From Bacillota bacterium (GTDB lineage: Bacteria; Bacillota; Clostridia; Acetivibrionales; DSM-1351): a stretch of DNA of 34,338 nucleotides. Position numbers and translations under genes: made by a program. Below the pieces are notes generated by a model. It did not search any database. It saw only the letters and a list, made by a program, of their open reading frames with translations, and was not told where the DNA came from. This document shows, in pieces, positions 15,728 through 24,399 of this stretch. Numbering within the stretch: the stretch's first letter is position 1; every line of letters begins with the position of its first letter. Where the stretch lies: contig JAEWST010000077.1 of NCBI GenBank assembly GCA_023398105.1, positions 1-34,338 of the forward strand, in the 5' to 3' direction.

Positions 15728-16987
15728 TTATTTTTGTCCACCAATATCAATCTCTAAACCTAGAATATGTCTTCTAATCATGTCAAAAGCATGTAAAGCT
15801 GTAAACGTACGTATTCTCTTTCTATTTCCTGAAAGTCTAAGTTCCTTTGTAAGAGTACCCTTTTCAGAAGAAAGCCCAATATATACCAATCCAACTGGTT
15901 TTTCAACAGTCCCTCCATCAGGCCCTGCTATTCCTGTTATTGAAATACCTATGTCGGTATTTAACCTTTTCCTAACTCCCTCTGCCATTTCGCTAGCTAT
16001 TTGACGGCTAACAGCACCATACTTTTCTAAAGTCTGTTTATTGACTCCTAGCATCTCTTCTTTTGCTTCATTTGCATAGGTTACTGCTCCACCAATAAAG
16101 ACCCTCGATATTCCAGAATAATTTGTAAGTGTCTCTGCAATAAGACCTCCAGTACAGGATTCAGCGGTGGCAATAGTAATATTTTTCTCTAAAAGAAGCT
16201 TTGCTACCACAGCGTCAAGGGTCTGATCTGTATCTGAATATAGGCATTCTCCAGCTCTTTTCTTAATTTCATCTATAACAGGTTTTAAAATAGTTTCAGC
16301 ATCTTCTACAGCCCTTACCATGGCTGACACTCTCAATGTAACCTCACCTTCTTTTGCATATGTAGCAATTGTGGGATTAGTCTGTCCATCAATTAAATCA
16401 AGGATAAGTGTTTCCATTGCAGATTCACCAATTCCAAATACTCTTAAAAACTTTGATTCAATCAAAAATTCACTCTTTTTTTTGAAATAAGCCATTACAT
16501 AATCATCAAACATAGGCTTCATTTCTGATGGTGGCCCTGGAAGCATAACAACAACCTTAGCACCCTGTTCAATAATACATCCTGGAGCGGTACCATTATT
16601 ATTCTTTAGTATAATACACTTTTCAGGCATATAAGCTTGCTTTTCATTATTATGAGTCATTTGTCTTCCGACTCTAATAAAATAATTTTTTATTAAGTTC
16701 AGACTTTCCTCATGCAAAACAAGCCTTTTGCCAAATACACTAGCAATTGTCTCTTTGGTCAAGTCATCTTGAGTAGGTCCAAGTCCTCCTGTTGTAATTA
16801 CAACATCACATCTTTCTAGTGCTAATTTTATGCTTTCCTGCAATCTATTCGGATTATCTCCAACAACACTATGATAGTACACGCCTATACCTACATCAGG
16901 TAATTTTGAAGATATATATTGTGCATTTGTATTTGCAATTTGACCCATAAGCAGTTCAGTTCCTACTGCTAATATTTCTGCTTTCAT
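15728..16987 (-). CDS. cinA: CinA family protein (competence/damage-inducible, nicotinamide-nucleotide processing)
   Basis: About 419 residues with two domains. The N-terminal molybdopterin-binding-like/COG1058 domain is about 1-170 (EILAVGTELLMGQ, TTGGLGPTQDD). The C-terminal CinA/PncC domain is about 255-410 (ATAESCTGG, GITGIAGPDGG-type segment). In studied bacteria these domains have ADP-ribose pyrophosphatase and NMN deamidase activities. I start it at ATG 16987, 8 bases after GGAGG; five upstream codons have no ribosome site. Proximity to recA matches the classic cinA-recA neighbourhood, with murJ inserted between. Confidence 0.93.
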   Translation of the reverse strand: MKAEILAVGTELLMGQIANTNAQYISSKLPDVGIGVYYHSVVGDNPNRLQESIKLALERCDVVITTGGLGPTQDDLTKETIASVFGKRLVLHEESLNLIKNYFIRVGRQMTHNNEKQAYMPEKCIILKNNNGTAPGCIIEQGAKVVVMLPGPPSEMKPMFDDYVMAYFKKKSEFLIESKFLRVFGIGESAMETLILDLIDGQTNPTIATYAKEGEVTLRVSAMVRAVEDAETILKPVIDEIKKRAGECLYSDTDQTLDAVVAKLLLEKNITIATAESCTGGLIAETLTNYSGISRVFIGGAVTYANEAKEEMLGVNKQTLEKYGAVSRQIASEMAEGVRKRLNTDIGISITGIAGPDGGTVEKPVGLVYIGLSSEKGTLTKELRLSGNRKRIRTFTALHAFDMIRRHILGLEIDIGGQK

Positions 16988-17472
16988 ACTTCTGTCCTCC
17001 ATTTTAGAATTATTTACTTTCCCATATTAAGATCGCTAAATAAGATTCAATTCCTAATCAAAACTATCCTAACAAAATGATGTATATTCAGACAATAGTA
17101 ATTGACTTTTTAAATTCTAATAGCTATTTGCTTATCAAATACTCAGCATTTAAATTATTGTTAAATAAGCATAATAAATATCCTTACTATTATATCAATA
17201 CACAATAAAAATAGTAATACAAATTCCATTAAATGCTTAATCATTTTTAAATTTTGCTACAAACGTAAAATTTAAGATAGATTAATTTTAATTTAAAATT
17301 ACTTTTTAAAAACCTAAATAACGGATGGAATAAGATATATAATCCTCTAATAGATTGTATGGAAATATGACATAACGCATTTTGAGAAATAATTGTAGGT
17401 TAGTATAGAGGTTGTATTTCAGATAAGATATCTAGCAAGTTTTGCTAAACACTAGTAAAATTATACCACAAA

Positions 17473-17513
17473 TTTAGTATATAGCAAGTACTACTTTTTT
17501 GTCATATACTAAA
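17473..17513. repeat. Inverted repeat TTTAGTATAT / ATATACTAAA
   Basis: Perfect 10-bp arms at 17473-17482 and 17504-17513 are separated by 21 bases that include AAGTACTACTT and a T-run. It lies in a gene-free area about 55 bases past the terminator of the ior operon. It could be an operator, a weak terminator or the ends of a tiny element. Confidence 0.5.
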
Positions 17514-17566
17514 ATAGTAGCTAAGGTTCTTTGATTTTAAATACCATGAATATAATATGATAAAAA

Positions 17567-17600
17567 GGGTATAGGCAGCAGAAAGGTGCCATCTATACCC
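17567..17600 (-). terminator. Terminator of the ior/paaK operon
   Basis: GGGTATAG-GCA (17567-17577) pairs with TGC (17587-17589) and CTATACCC (17593-17600), with a small CAT bulge. On the minus strand it is followed by TTTTTATC. It is about 215 bases after the ACT-gene stop, the first good terminator on that path. Confidence 0.75.
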
Positions 17601-17815
17601 CCTAATCTAAATATCTCACAAAAAATAAACAAATACGTTAATCTTATTAGAATTATAGATTATTCAAACTATACTGAAAATACTTGCCATAACCACAAAA
17701 CTTGGAAAGAGCAATAGTACAAATAAATCTCTTTTTAGTAAATTTCAAAGTATAAGCTACTATATTTTGTTAATAAAAATTATTGTTACCCCTCTGAAGT
17801 AGATATCTAAAATAT

Positions 17816-18253
17816 TTATTTTACATTGCAATATATTTTTTCACTAGGAATAATCTTGACATCACAATTTGTAAGAGTTTTTAAAGCCTCTTCAGGATTT
17901 TCAACTCTCAAAATAACAAAGGCTTCATTGCCGAACTTACCAACAAAAGCATACATATATTCTATACTAATTTCATTATCCTGCAGGATTTCCAATACAT
18001 ATGCCAATCCTCCTGGCTTATCCTCAACGGCAATTGCAATTACATCGGTACAGCTCACTGTAAACCCGCTATCACTCAATGCTTTTTCAGCGTCCTTAGG
18101 CTTGTTTACAATGAGTCTGAGAATACCAAAATCTGTAGTATCAGCTATTGACAATGCACATATGTCTATATCATTGTCGGCTAATGTCCTAGTCACTTCT
18201 GCCAAACGTCCTGATTTGTTTTCTAAAAAAACAGAAATTTGTTGTACAAGCAT
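17816..18253 (-). CDS. Tandem ACT-domain protein
   Basis: 145 residues made of two ACT domains (about 1-66 and 70-143), each opening with a beta strand and a loop for ligand (QISVFLENKSGRLAEV; IAVEDKPGGLAYVL). ACT domains bind amino acids or related small molecules. No catalytic domain is attached. It lies 21 bases after the PaaK-type ligase, and such double-ACT genes are often found beside iorAB/paaK, so it probably senses an aromatic amino acid or its product for this pathway. The ligand is inference. Confidence 0.9.
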   Translation of the reverse strand: MLVQQISVFLENKSGRLAEVTRTLADNDIDICALSIADTTDFGILRLIVNKPKDAEKALSDSGFTVSCTDVIAIAVEDKPGGLAYVLEILQDNEISIEYMYAFVGKFGNEAFVILRVENPEEALKTLTNCDVKIIPSEKIYCNVK

Positions 18254-18274
18254 GATTTATGGCCTCCTTTATTT

Positions 18275-19576
18275 TTAAAGAACTCTTTTGTCTATAACCC
18301 TCTTTGCCTTACCCTCGCTACGTTGAATTGATTTAGGTTCAACAAGTCTAACCTTTGCTCCTATACCTAATGTACTTTGAACTTCTTTTGTAATTTTTCT
18401 TTCTATATCCTCTAGCTTTTTGACTTCATCAGAAAACAGATTTGTTGAAAGCTCAACCTGTATCTCCAATGTGTCCAAATTATCTTTTCTATCTACAACC
18501 AGCATATAATGAGGAGCAGTTTCTCCAATTGAAAGCAGAACACTTTCAATCTGAGAAGGAAATACATTTACCCCTCTTATTATAAGCATATCATCAGTTC
18601 TACCTGTTACTTTGCTCATTCTAACCTCAGTACGTCCACATTCACAGCGTTGGTAGTTCAAGGAAGAAAGGTCTTTTGTTCTGTATCTGATTAGTGGCAG
18701 ACCTTCTTTAGTTATAGTAGTAAATACTATTTCACCTTTTGAACCTTCAGGAAGCACCTCTTCTGTTTCTGGATCAATTATTTCAGGTATAAAATGATCC
18801 TCAGGAATATGCATACCATTCTGCATTTCACATTCACATGCAACACCAGGCCCAATTACTTCACTTAAGCCATAAATGTCAATAGCTTTTAATTTAAGTC
18901 TATCTTCAATTTCTTTTCTCATACTCTCAGACCAAGGTTCCGCACCAAAAATACCTGCCTGAAGCTTTAAATCGCTTCTCTTTATACCAAGCTCTTCCAT
19001 CTCCTCAGCAAGATATAAAGCATATGAAGGAGTACAAGCAATATGTGTTGTTCCGAAGTCCTGCATTAGTGATAACTGAAGCTTTGTATTACCTGAAGAT
19101 GTAGGAATAACAGTAGCTCCCACCTTCTCGCCGCCATAATGAGCACCAAGTCCTCCCGTAAACAAACCATATCCATATGAAACCTGCAAGAAGGATTCCT
19201 TAGTAAGCCCAGCACCTGTAAATGTTCTAGCTATAACCTCTGACCAAACTTCAAGATCTTCTTTAGTATAGCCAACAACAGTCTTCTTTCCTGTTGTTCC
19301 TGAAGATGCATGAACTCTGACAATCTCACTCATTGGTACTGCAAATAGTCCAAAAGGATAAGTATCCCTTAAATCCTGCTTGTATGTAAAAGGTAAATGT
19401 TTCAAATCATCCACTGACTTGATATCACCTGGCAAAATACCTTTTTCATCCATCTTTTTTCTGTAAGTTGGCACATTGTTATATACCCTATTTACTGTCT
19501 TAATAAGTCTCTCAGACTGCACTTTTCTCATTTCGTCTCTAGACATACATTCATACTTTTCATTCCAAAAAGACAT
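18275..19576 (-). CDS. Phenylacetate-CoA ligase family enzyme
   Basis: 433 residues, the usual length for PaaK. The adenylate-forming P-loop motif SSGTTGKKTVVGYT begins at 91, and the segments YGLSEVIGPG and YRTKDLS follow, with TGRTDDMLIIRGVNVFPSQIE marking the C-terminal swinging domain. Four cysteines (CECEMQ, CECGR) in the central part are typical of PaaK zinc sites. It links aryl acetates and CoA with AMP formation; next to iorAB it most likely acts on phenylacetate or indoleacetate. The ATG at 19576 has GGGAGGG upstream, carried in leader repeat copy B. The paaK gene name is avoided because the true substrate is unknown. Confidence 0.93.
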   Translation of the reverse strand: MSFWNEKYECMSRDEMRKVQSERLIKTVNRVYNNVPTYRKKMDEKGILPGDIKSVDDLKHLPFTYKQDLRDTYPFGLFAVPMSEIVRVHASSGTTGKKTVVGYTKEDLEVWSEVIARTFTGAGLTKESFLQVSYGYGLFTGGLGAHYGGEKVGATVIPTSSGNTKLQLSLMQDFGTTHIACTPSYALYLAEEMEELGIKRSDLKLQAGIFGAEPWSESMRKEIEDRLKLKAIDIYGLSEVIGPGVACECEMQNGMHIPEDHFIPEIIDPETEEVLPEGSKGEIVFTTITKEGLPLIRYRTKDLSSLNYQRCECGRTEVRMSKVTGRTDDMLIIRGVNVFPSQIESVLLSIGETAPHYMLVVDRKDNLDTLEIQVELSTNLFSDEVKKLEDIERKITKEVQSTLGIGAKVRLVEPKSIQRSEGKAKRVIDKRVL

Positions 19577-19652
19577 AATAACCCTCCCACGCCATATTTG
19601 AGCATAAATTTTTATAAAGACTTCAGTGGTGAACCTCTGCGAAGCAAGCGGT
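19577..19652 (-). repeat. Leader repeat copy B (paaK-type gene)
   Basis: The minus strand contains CCGCTTGC-TTC-GCAGAGG (imperfect hairpin), TTCACCACTGAAG, an AT-rich stretch and GGCGTGGGAGGGTTATT, ending at the start codon and including the ribosome site. It matches copies A and C in order and sequence. AAAGACTT (about 19677-19684) and AAGTCTTT (about 19617-19624) could add an outer stem around the first hairpin. The rest of the gap, 19653-19938, has no gene; a 7-bp hairpin CATTCCA-AGG-TGGAATG (minus strand, 19741-19757) is the only clear structure. Confidence 0.75.
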
Positions 19653-19938
19653 CTGCTAGCTACTTCACGACTGAATCAAAAGTCTTTAAAGAAAAAATAC
19701 CCCAAAGATTTGAATGTTTAATATTTATATATTTGCCAAACATTCCACCTTGGAATGGCTTTCAGGGTTTACTGCATAAAATGAGCCCCACACAAAAGCA
19801 ATAGGCCAAAACAATGTATATTGGTTACGCAACATACATGTTTAATCAATAATACCTAATAACGATAAATCTCTCATTTACCAACTAAAACACATTTTAA
19901 AACAACCTATAATAACTATAATTTATTTTATTAGCTTT

Positions 19939-20514
19939 TTATTTATGATAATTATAGCCTTCTTCAAAAGCTTTTAAATTTATTTCTAAAAATTTTGCAG
20001 GCACTACTTCACGAATTGCTTCAACAAAAATCTCCTTATCTATTCCAGTTGTTTTTGCCAAAACACCTACAAGTACAATATTAACTGCCTTTATATTTCC
20101 GCATTCACGAGCAATATTAAGTGCATCTAATGAGTATATATTGTTATTTTCTTTAAGAGTATCTATGATGTTTTCAGGATATTTTGCTTTGCCGATTATA
20201 ACAGGCATAGGATCTATTTGCTGTTCATTTATTATCATTTTACCATCTTTTTTTAAACAGTCAATACATCTAAGTGCCTCTAGCTTTTCAAATGCTAAGA
20301 TTATATCAGCCTCTCCTTTTTCGATTAATGGAGAATATACTTTATCACTAAATCTAACATATGTTACCACACTTCCGCCTCTCTGAGACATACCATGAAC
20401 TTCTGAAACCTTTACATCAAAATTTAATTTTAATGCAACATTACCTAGAATTCTACTGGTAAGAAGTGTTCCTTGACCACCAACTCCAACAATTAATATA
20501 TTTAATTTTTCCAT
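19939..20514 (-). CDS. iorB: Indolepyruvate:ferredoxin oxidoreductase, beta subunit
   Basis: 191 residues of the gamma-type 2-oxoacid:ferredoxin oxidoreductase fold: ILIVGVGGQGTLL near the N-terminus, VHGMSQRGGSVV, and ADIILAFEKLEALR. It partners IorA to convert aromatic 2-oxoacids to aryl-CoA with reduced ferredoxin. The ATG at 20514 has GGGAGG 5-6 bases upstream inside leader repeat copy C. iorA and iorB are usually adjacent or overlapping; here 151 bases filled by the repeat and extra hairpins lie between them. Confidence 0.95.
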   Translation of the reverse strand: MEKLNILIVGVGGQGTLLTSRILGNVALKLNFDVKVSEVHGMSQRGGSVVTYVRFSDKVYSPLIEKGEADIILAFEKLEALRCIDCLKKDGKMIINEQQIDPMPVIIGKAKYPENIIDTLKENNNIYSLDALNIARECGNIKAVNIVLVGVLAKTTGIDKEIFVEAIREVVPAKFLEINLKAFEEGYNYHK

Positions 20515-20612
20515 AATAACCTCCCACGCCCCATTTGGGCAAAAAATTCGGTTAAGCTTTCAGTGGAAAACCTCTGCTTCGCAGAGGTATGCATCTTTTT
20601 ACTGCATACCTC
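20515..20612 (-). repeat. Leader repeat copy C (iorB) with two competing hairpins
   Basis: The minus strand from 20588 to 20515 repeats the module of copies A and B and ends at the iorB ATG. Upstream, GAGGTATGC (20604-20612) pairs with GCATACCTC (20584-20592). The last bases of that arm are also the left arm of ACCTCTGC-GAA-GCAGAGGT (20570-20588), so the two stems exclude each other. GCCC/GGGC (20537-20540 with 20528-20531) can close a third hairpin beside the ribosome site. This has the look of a switch or attenuator between iorA and iorB. Confidence 0.7.
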
Positions 20613-20665
20613 CACACACCAGCAAAAACCACTTGTTGCGAAAACGCACCATGTTTGTACAAACC

Positions 20666-22405
20666 TTATTTTTGAGCCTTTTCTATTGCACCAAATCCAC
20701 AAACCTTTGTGCAAAGCATACATCCAACACAAAGAGCAGGATCTATTTCCAAATGTTCACCTTTATCAACTATTGCAGGACATCCTATCTTCATACACAT
20801 TCTGCACTTTTTACATTTATCTTGATTTATGGTTCGAACACCTTCATATTTAACATTCTTAAGCAATGCACATGGTCTCTGAGATATAATTACTGAAGGT
20901 TCATTAACCTGAGTTTCAGTTTTAACTACCTTCTCAAATTCTTTAATATCAAAAGGATCAACTATTGTAACCCTATCAATTCCCACAGCCTTACAAAGCA
21001 TCTCAAGATCAACTTGTTTTGTAGGCTCTCCTTTAATTGTAAAGCCAGTTGTAGGATTTTGCTGATGTCCTGTCATACCTGTAATTGAATTATCAAGTAT
21101 AAGTACTGTTGAATTTCCCTTATTGTAAACTATATCAATCAAGCCTGTTATTCCAGAATGTATAAATGTGGAGTCACCAAGAATAGCAACTGTTTTCTTG
21201 CCAAAATCAGTACCACGTGCCTTTTCCATACCATGAGCCACACCAATACTAGCACCCATACACACACATGTATCAATACTTTCATTTGGTGCTAATGCTC
21301 CGAGTGTATAGCAGCCTATATCACCACTAACATTTAGCTTGAGTTTTTTTAGCACATAGAACATACCTCTATGTGGGCAACCTGGGCACATAACAGGTGG
21401 TCTGACAGGTACAGGCTGAGTTGAAGCATTAATACTTTCTATTGATTTGCCTAATAGTTTCTCAGAAATAATTTGACTGCTCAGCTCACCTAAAACTGGA
21501 ATTTTTTCCTTTCCAATAACCTTTATACCCATCTTTAATATTTGGTCTTCAAAAAACGGTTCCAGTTCTTCAACAACATAAGTAGTTTTTACCTTACTAG
21601 CAAAATCAGTAATAAGCTTTTCAGGTATAGGATAAACCATTCCCAGCTTGAGAACTGAAGCATTTGGCATAGCTTCCTTTACATATTGATATGCTATACC
21701 ACTTGTAATAACACCGATATCACTACTGTCCATTTCTACTCTGTTTAATTCACTTTTATCAGAATACCCTCTCAAGTCAGCCATTCTCTTTTCAACAACT
21801 ACATGTCTTTTTCTTGCCATTGCAGGCATCATAACATATTTACTGGCATCCTTAATATATTCCTTGAGTTTATAATCTTCCTTATCATTTAACTCAACAA
21901 CACTTTGTGAGTGTGCTACTCTTGTTGAAAGACGAACAATTACTGGAGTGTCAAATTGTTCACTAATAGAGAACGCTTTTTTAACATAATCTTTACACTC
22001 CTGACTATTAGAAGGCTCTAACATAGGAACTTTAGAAGCTCTTGCATAATTTCTGCTGTCTTGTTCATTTTGTGAACTATGCATCCCAGGGTCGTCAGCT
22101 ACCATTATAACTAAACCGCCATTTACACCTGTATACGAAACAGTAAATAATGGGTCAGCTGCAACGTTAAGTCCCACATGCTTCATAGCACATATTGCAC
22201 GAGCACCTCCAAAAGATGCCCCTATAGCAACTTCCATTGCTACCTTTTCATTTGGTGCCCACTCAGAATATATTTCATCATATTGTTTAGCAATAGCCTC
22301 AGTTATCTCTGTACTAGGCGTTCCAGGATATGCAGAAGCAACTGTGCAACCTGCTTCGTACGCACCTCTTGCTACAGCTTCATTACCAAGCATGAGTTTT
22401 TTCAT
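20666..22405 (-). CDS. iorA: Indolepyruvate:ferredoxin oxidoreductase, alpha subunit
   Basis: 579 residues. The N-terminal pyrimidine-binding region (AYPGTPSTEITE, PNEKVAMEVAIGAS) is followed by CPGCPHRGMFYVL and the thiamine-diphosphate motif, from GDSTF to about NSITGMTG. The C-terminus carries two 4Fe-4S ferredoxin motifs (CKKCRMCMKIGCP and CVGCMLCTKVC). The enzyme oxidises indolepyruvate, phenylpyruvate or similar to the aryl-CoA, giving reduced ferredoxin, and is oxygen-sensitive; this fits a strict anaerobe. ATG 22405 follows GGAGG. The acyl-CoA ligase gene ends 69 bases upstream on the same strand. Confidence 0.96.
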   Translation of the reverse strand: MKKLMLGNEAVARGAYEAGCTVASAYPGTPSTEITEAIAKQYDEIYSEWAPNEKVAMEVAIGASFGGARAICAMKHVGLNVAADPLFTVSYTGVNGGLVIMVADDPGMHSSQNEQDSRNYARASKVPMLEPSNSQECKDYVKKAFSISEQFDTPVIVRLSTRVAHSQSVVELNDKEDYKLKEYIKDASKYVMMPAMARKRHVVVEKRMADLRGYSDKSELNRVEMDSSDIGVITSGIAYQYVKEAMPNASVLKLGMVYPIPEKLITDFASKVKTTYVVEELEPFFEDQILKMGIKVIGKEKIPVLGELSSQIISEKLLGKSIESINASTQPVPVRPPVMCPGCPHRGMFYVLKKLKLNVSGDIGCYTLGALAPNESIDTCVCMGASIGVAHGMEKARGTDFGKKTVAILGDSTFIHSGITGLIDIVYNKGNSTVLILDNSITGMTGHQQNPTTGFTIKGEPTKQVDLEMLCKAVGIDRVTIVDPFDIKEFEKVVKTETQVNEPSVIISQRPCALLKNVKYEGVRTINQDKCKKCRMCMKIGCPAIVDKGEHLEIDPALCVGCMLCTKVCGFGAIEKAQK

Positions 22406-22474
22406 TTAAATTCCTCCATCACAATGTTTCTATTTAGATTTTAATATTTATACCATAACATTGAAATCATATTT

Positions 22475-24109
22475 CTATATTTCATTTTGATCTGCAACTA
22501 AACTTGCCACACCGTATTTCTGTCTCAATTTAGGCTTTTCAATCTTCCCAGTAGGATTTCGTGGAATAGTGTCAAAAATAATCTTTCTTGGACGTTTATA
22601 TCTTGGCATAGGTGAACAATAAGAATCAATCTCTTGTTCAGAACATTCACAGTCAGCTTTTAATTCTACAATTGCGGCTGTTATTTCTCCTAAACGCTTA
22701 TCAGGCAGACCAATTACTGCCACATCCTTAATTTTATTATTTGTTCTGAGAAAATCCTCAATCTGTACAGGATATATATTCTCACCACCGCTAATAATAA
22801 CATCTTTTTTTCTATCAACCAAATATATAAATCCGTCTTCATCCATCATAGCCATATCCCCAGTAAATAGCCATCCATCCCTAAGTACCGCTTCTGTTGC
22901 GTCAGTATCATTATAGTAACATTTCATAACACCTGGACCCTTTACTGCTAATTCTCCAACTTGTCCCTGAACAACAGCTACTCTGTTTTCATCAACAATC
23001 TTTACTTCCCATTGATAGCCTGGTATTCCAATAGCTCCAACTTTATGGATGTTTTCAACACCTAAATGAACAGCACCAGGGCCAATAGATTCACTAAGTC
23101 CATAATTCGTATCATATTGATGATGAGGAAAGTACTTTTTCCAGCGATTAATTAAGCTTGGCGGAACAGGCTGTGCACCAATATGCATTAGCCTCCACTG
23201 TGAAAGGTTATAATCCTCCAGCTTTACTTCACCTCTCTCAATAGCATCTAAAATGTCCTGAGCCCATGGAACTAACAACCAAACAATAGTTATTTTTTCT
23301 TCTGAAACGGTTTTCAGTATCCATTCTGGTTTGATGCCTCGAAGCAAAACTGCCTTGCTTCCTGAAAGAAAGCTTCCAAACCAATGCATTTTAGCACCTG
23401 TATGGTAAAGGGGAGGAATACACAAGAAATTATCTTCCCTAGTCTGACCATGATGATTTTGCTCAGTATGGCAGGCTGACATCAAACTTCTGTGTGTATG
23501 TAGTATTGCTTTTGGAAACCCTGTGGTACCAGAAGAAAAATAAATAACTCCATCTTCTTCGTCAGTTATCTTTATTCTTGGATTTTCGGATGAACAATTT
23601 GCAGTAAGTCTGTCATAGCTTTCAGCGAAAGAGGGTCGTCCTTCTCCTGCAAAGAAGAGAGTCTTAACTTCAGGTATTTGGTCATATATCGTTTCCAATC
23701 TACCAATAAATTCTGGTCCAAAAATAAGTGCAATGGTATCCGATAAGCCTAAACAATATTTTATTTCATCAGCTGTATATCGAAAATTTAAAGGTACTGC
23801 TATAGCACCTGTCCTTAATATTCCAAAATAGATAGGCAGCCACTCCAAGCAATTCATAAGCAGAATAGCAACCTTGTCACCTTTTTTTATTCCTCTTTTG
23901 AGTAAAAGATTAGCAAATCTATTTGCTTTTTCATCAAATACACGCCATGTCATTTCTCTTCTGTATTCACCTGCTGGATTGTTCTCAATAAGCTCAAACT
24001 CACGCCAGATAATATTATGACTGTCCTGGAGATCTAAATTGATCTCAGTTAAGCATATTTCATTTCCGTACATTTCGGCATTACGTGATAAAAAATCAGT
24101 AATTGGCAT
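22475..24109 (-). CDS. Class I acyl-CoA ligase (AMP-forming)
   Basis: 544 residues of the adenylate-forming superfamily. It has the P-loop YFSSGTTGFPK (190-200), YGLSESIGPG, GWLFTGDMAMMDEDGFIYLVDRKKD and ISGGENIYPVQIE, and the catalytic lysine region PRNPTGKIEKPKL near the C-terminus. It activates a carboxylic acid to its CoA ester; the chain type cannot be told from sequence. It lies first in the operon with iorA, iorB, the PaaK-type ligase and the ACT gene, so an aromatic or branched substrate is a reasonable guess. ATG 24109 follows GGAGGA. A promoter is at 24197-24225. Confidence 0.9.
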   Translation of the reverse strand: MPITDFLSRNAEMYGNEICLTEINLDLQDSHNIIWREFELIENNPAGEYRREMTWRVFDEKANRFANLLLKRGIKKGDKVAILLMNCLEWLPIYFGILRTGAIAVPLNFRYTADEIKYCLGLSDTIALIFGPEFIGRLETIYDQIPEVKTLFFAGEGRPSFAESYDRLTANCSSENPRIKITDEEDGVIYFSSGTTGFPKAILHTHRSLMSACHTEQNHHGQTREDNFLCIPPLYHTGAKMHWFGSFLSGSKAVLLRGIKPEWILKTVSEEKITIVWLLVPWAQDILDAIERGEVKLEDYNLSQWRLMHIGAQPVPPSLINRWKKYFPHHQYDTNYGLSESIGPGAVHLGVENIHKVGAIGIPGYQWEVKIVDENRVAVVQGQVGELAVKGPGVMKCYYNDTDATEAVLRDGWLFTGDMAMMDEDGFIYLVDRKKDVIISGGENIYPVQIEDFLRTNNKIKDVAVIGLPDKRLGEITAAIVELKADCECSEQEIDSYCSPMPRYKRPRKIIFDTIPRNPTGKIEKPKLRQKYGVASLVADQNEI

Positions 24110-24196
24110 TTATTTTTCCTCCGTTCTACTAATTATACAAAGATATTTATGTCAATAAAATCAAGTCTATACTACAATAAAAAAGCACTATATTAG

Positions 24197-24225
24197 ATTA
24201 TAATACGATAAATCTAGATTATCAA
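24197..24225 (-). promoter_or_regulatory. Promoter of the acyl-CoA ligase/ior operon with embedded inverted repeat
   Basis: On the minus strand TTGATA (24220-24225), 17 bases, TATAAT (24197-24202). Between the boxes lies GATAA-N7-TTATC (24207-24223), overlapping the palindrome AATCTAGATT (24211-24220), well placed for a repressor. The leader to the ATG is about 85 bases. Confidence 0.7.
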
Positions 24226-24273
24226 CAACCGCTTATTGTGACTTTTGTGTTAATTTTTTTAGTATTTTATAAA

Positions 24274-24399
24274 TCAAGGCTTGTCCTTATCATATATGCT
24301 TTTAACAATAAATTCAACCTCAGCATTAACCTCATTTAGCTTACTTAAATCATAGTTATAATTACCCTTATTTGTATACAATCTAATGTTTTGAGACAA
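24274..24399 (-). pseudogene. Possible small ORF or gene remnant (41 codons)
   Basis: The minus-strand frame from a TTG at 24397-24399 to TGA at 24274-24276 reads like protein (RLYTNKGNYNYDLSKLNEV, then EVEFIVKSIYDKDKP). AGGGAGG lies 13 bases upstream of the TTG, a poor spacing. The ending VEFIVKSIYD recalls the end of the neighbouring hypothetical protein (KFEIIYDDLG), so it may be the stump of a related gene. The frame directly upstream is closed by TAA. Function unknown. Confidence 0.3.

Larger units (their letters stand above)
16988..17815. other. Gene-free stretch of about 830 bases
   Basis: It is very AT-rich, with no frame that has a ribosome site on either strand. It contains the inverted repeat at 17473-17513 and the terminator at 17567-17600. 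The phrase ATAGTAATTGACT (about 17094-17106) also occurs at 2461-2473, another hint of dispersed short repeats. I found no RNA gene by eye. Confidence 0.5.

Noticed and set aside
20502..20732. 76-codon minus-strand frame between iorA and iorB
   Set aside because: It overlaps the iorA end and iorB start, has low-quality Cys/Trp-rich composition and no good ribosome site. Its end is the leader repeat.
24138..24161. TTGACA followed by TATAAT near the acyl-CoA ligase start
   Set aside because: The spacing is only 12 bases, too short for sigma-A. The pair at 24197-24225 has correct spacing.
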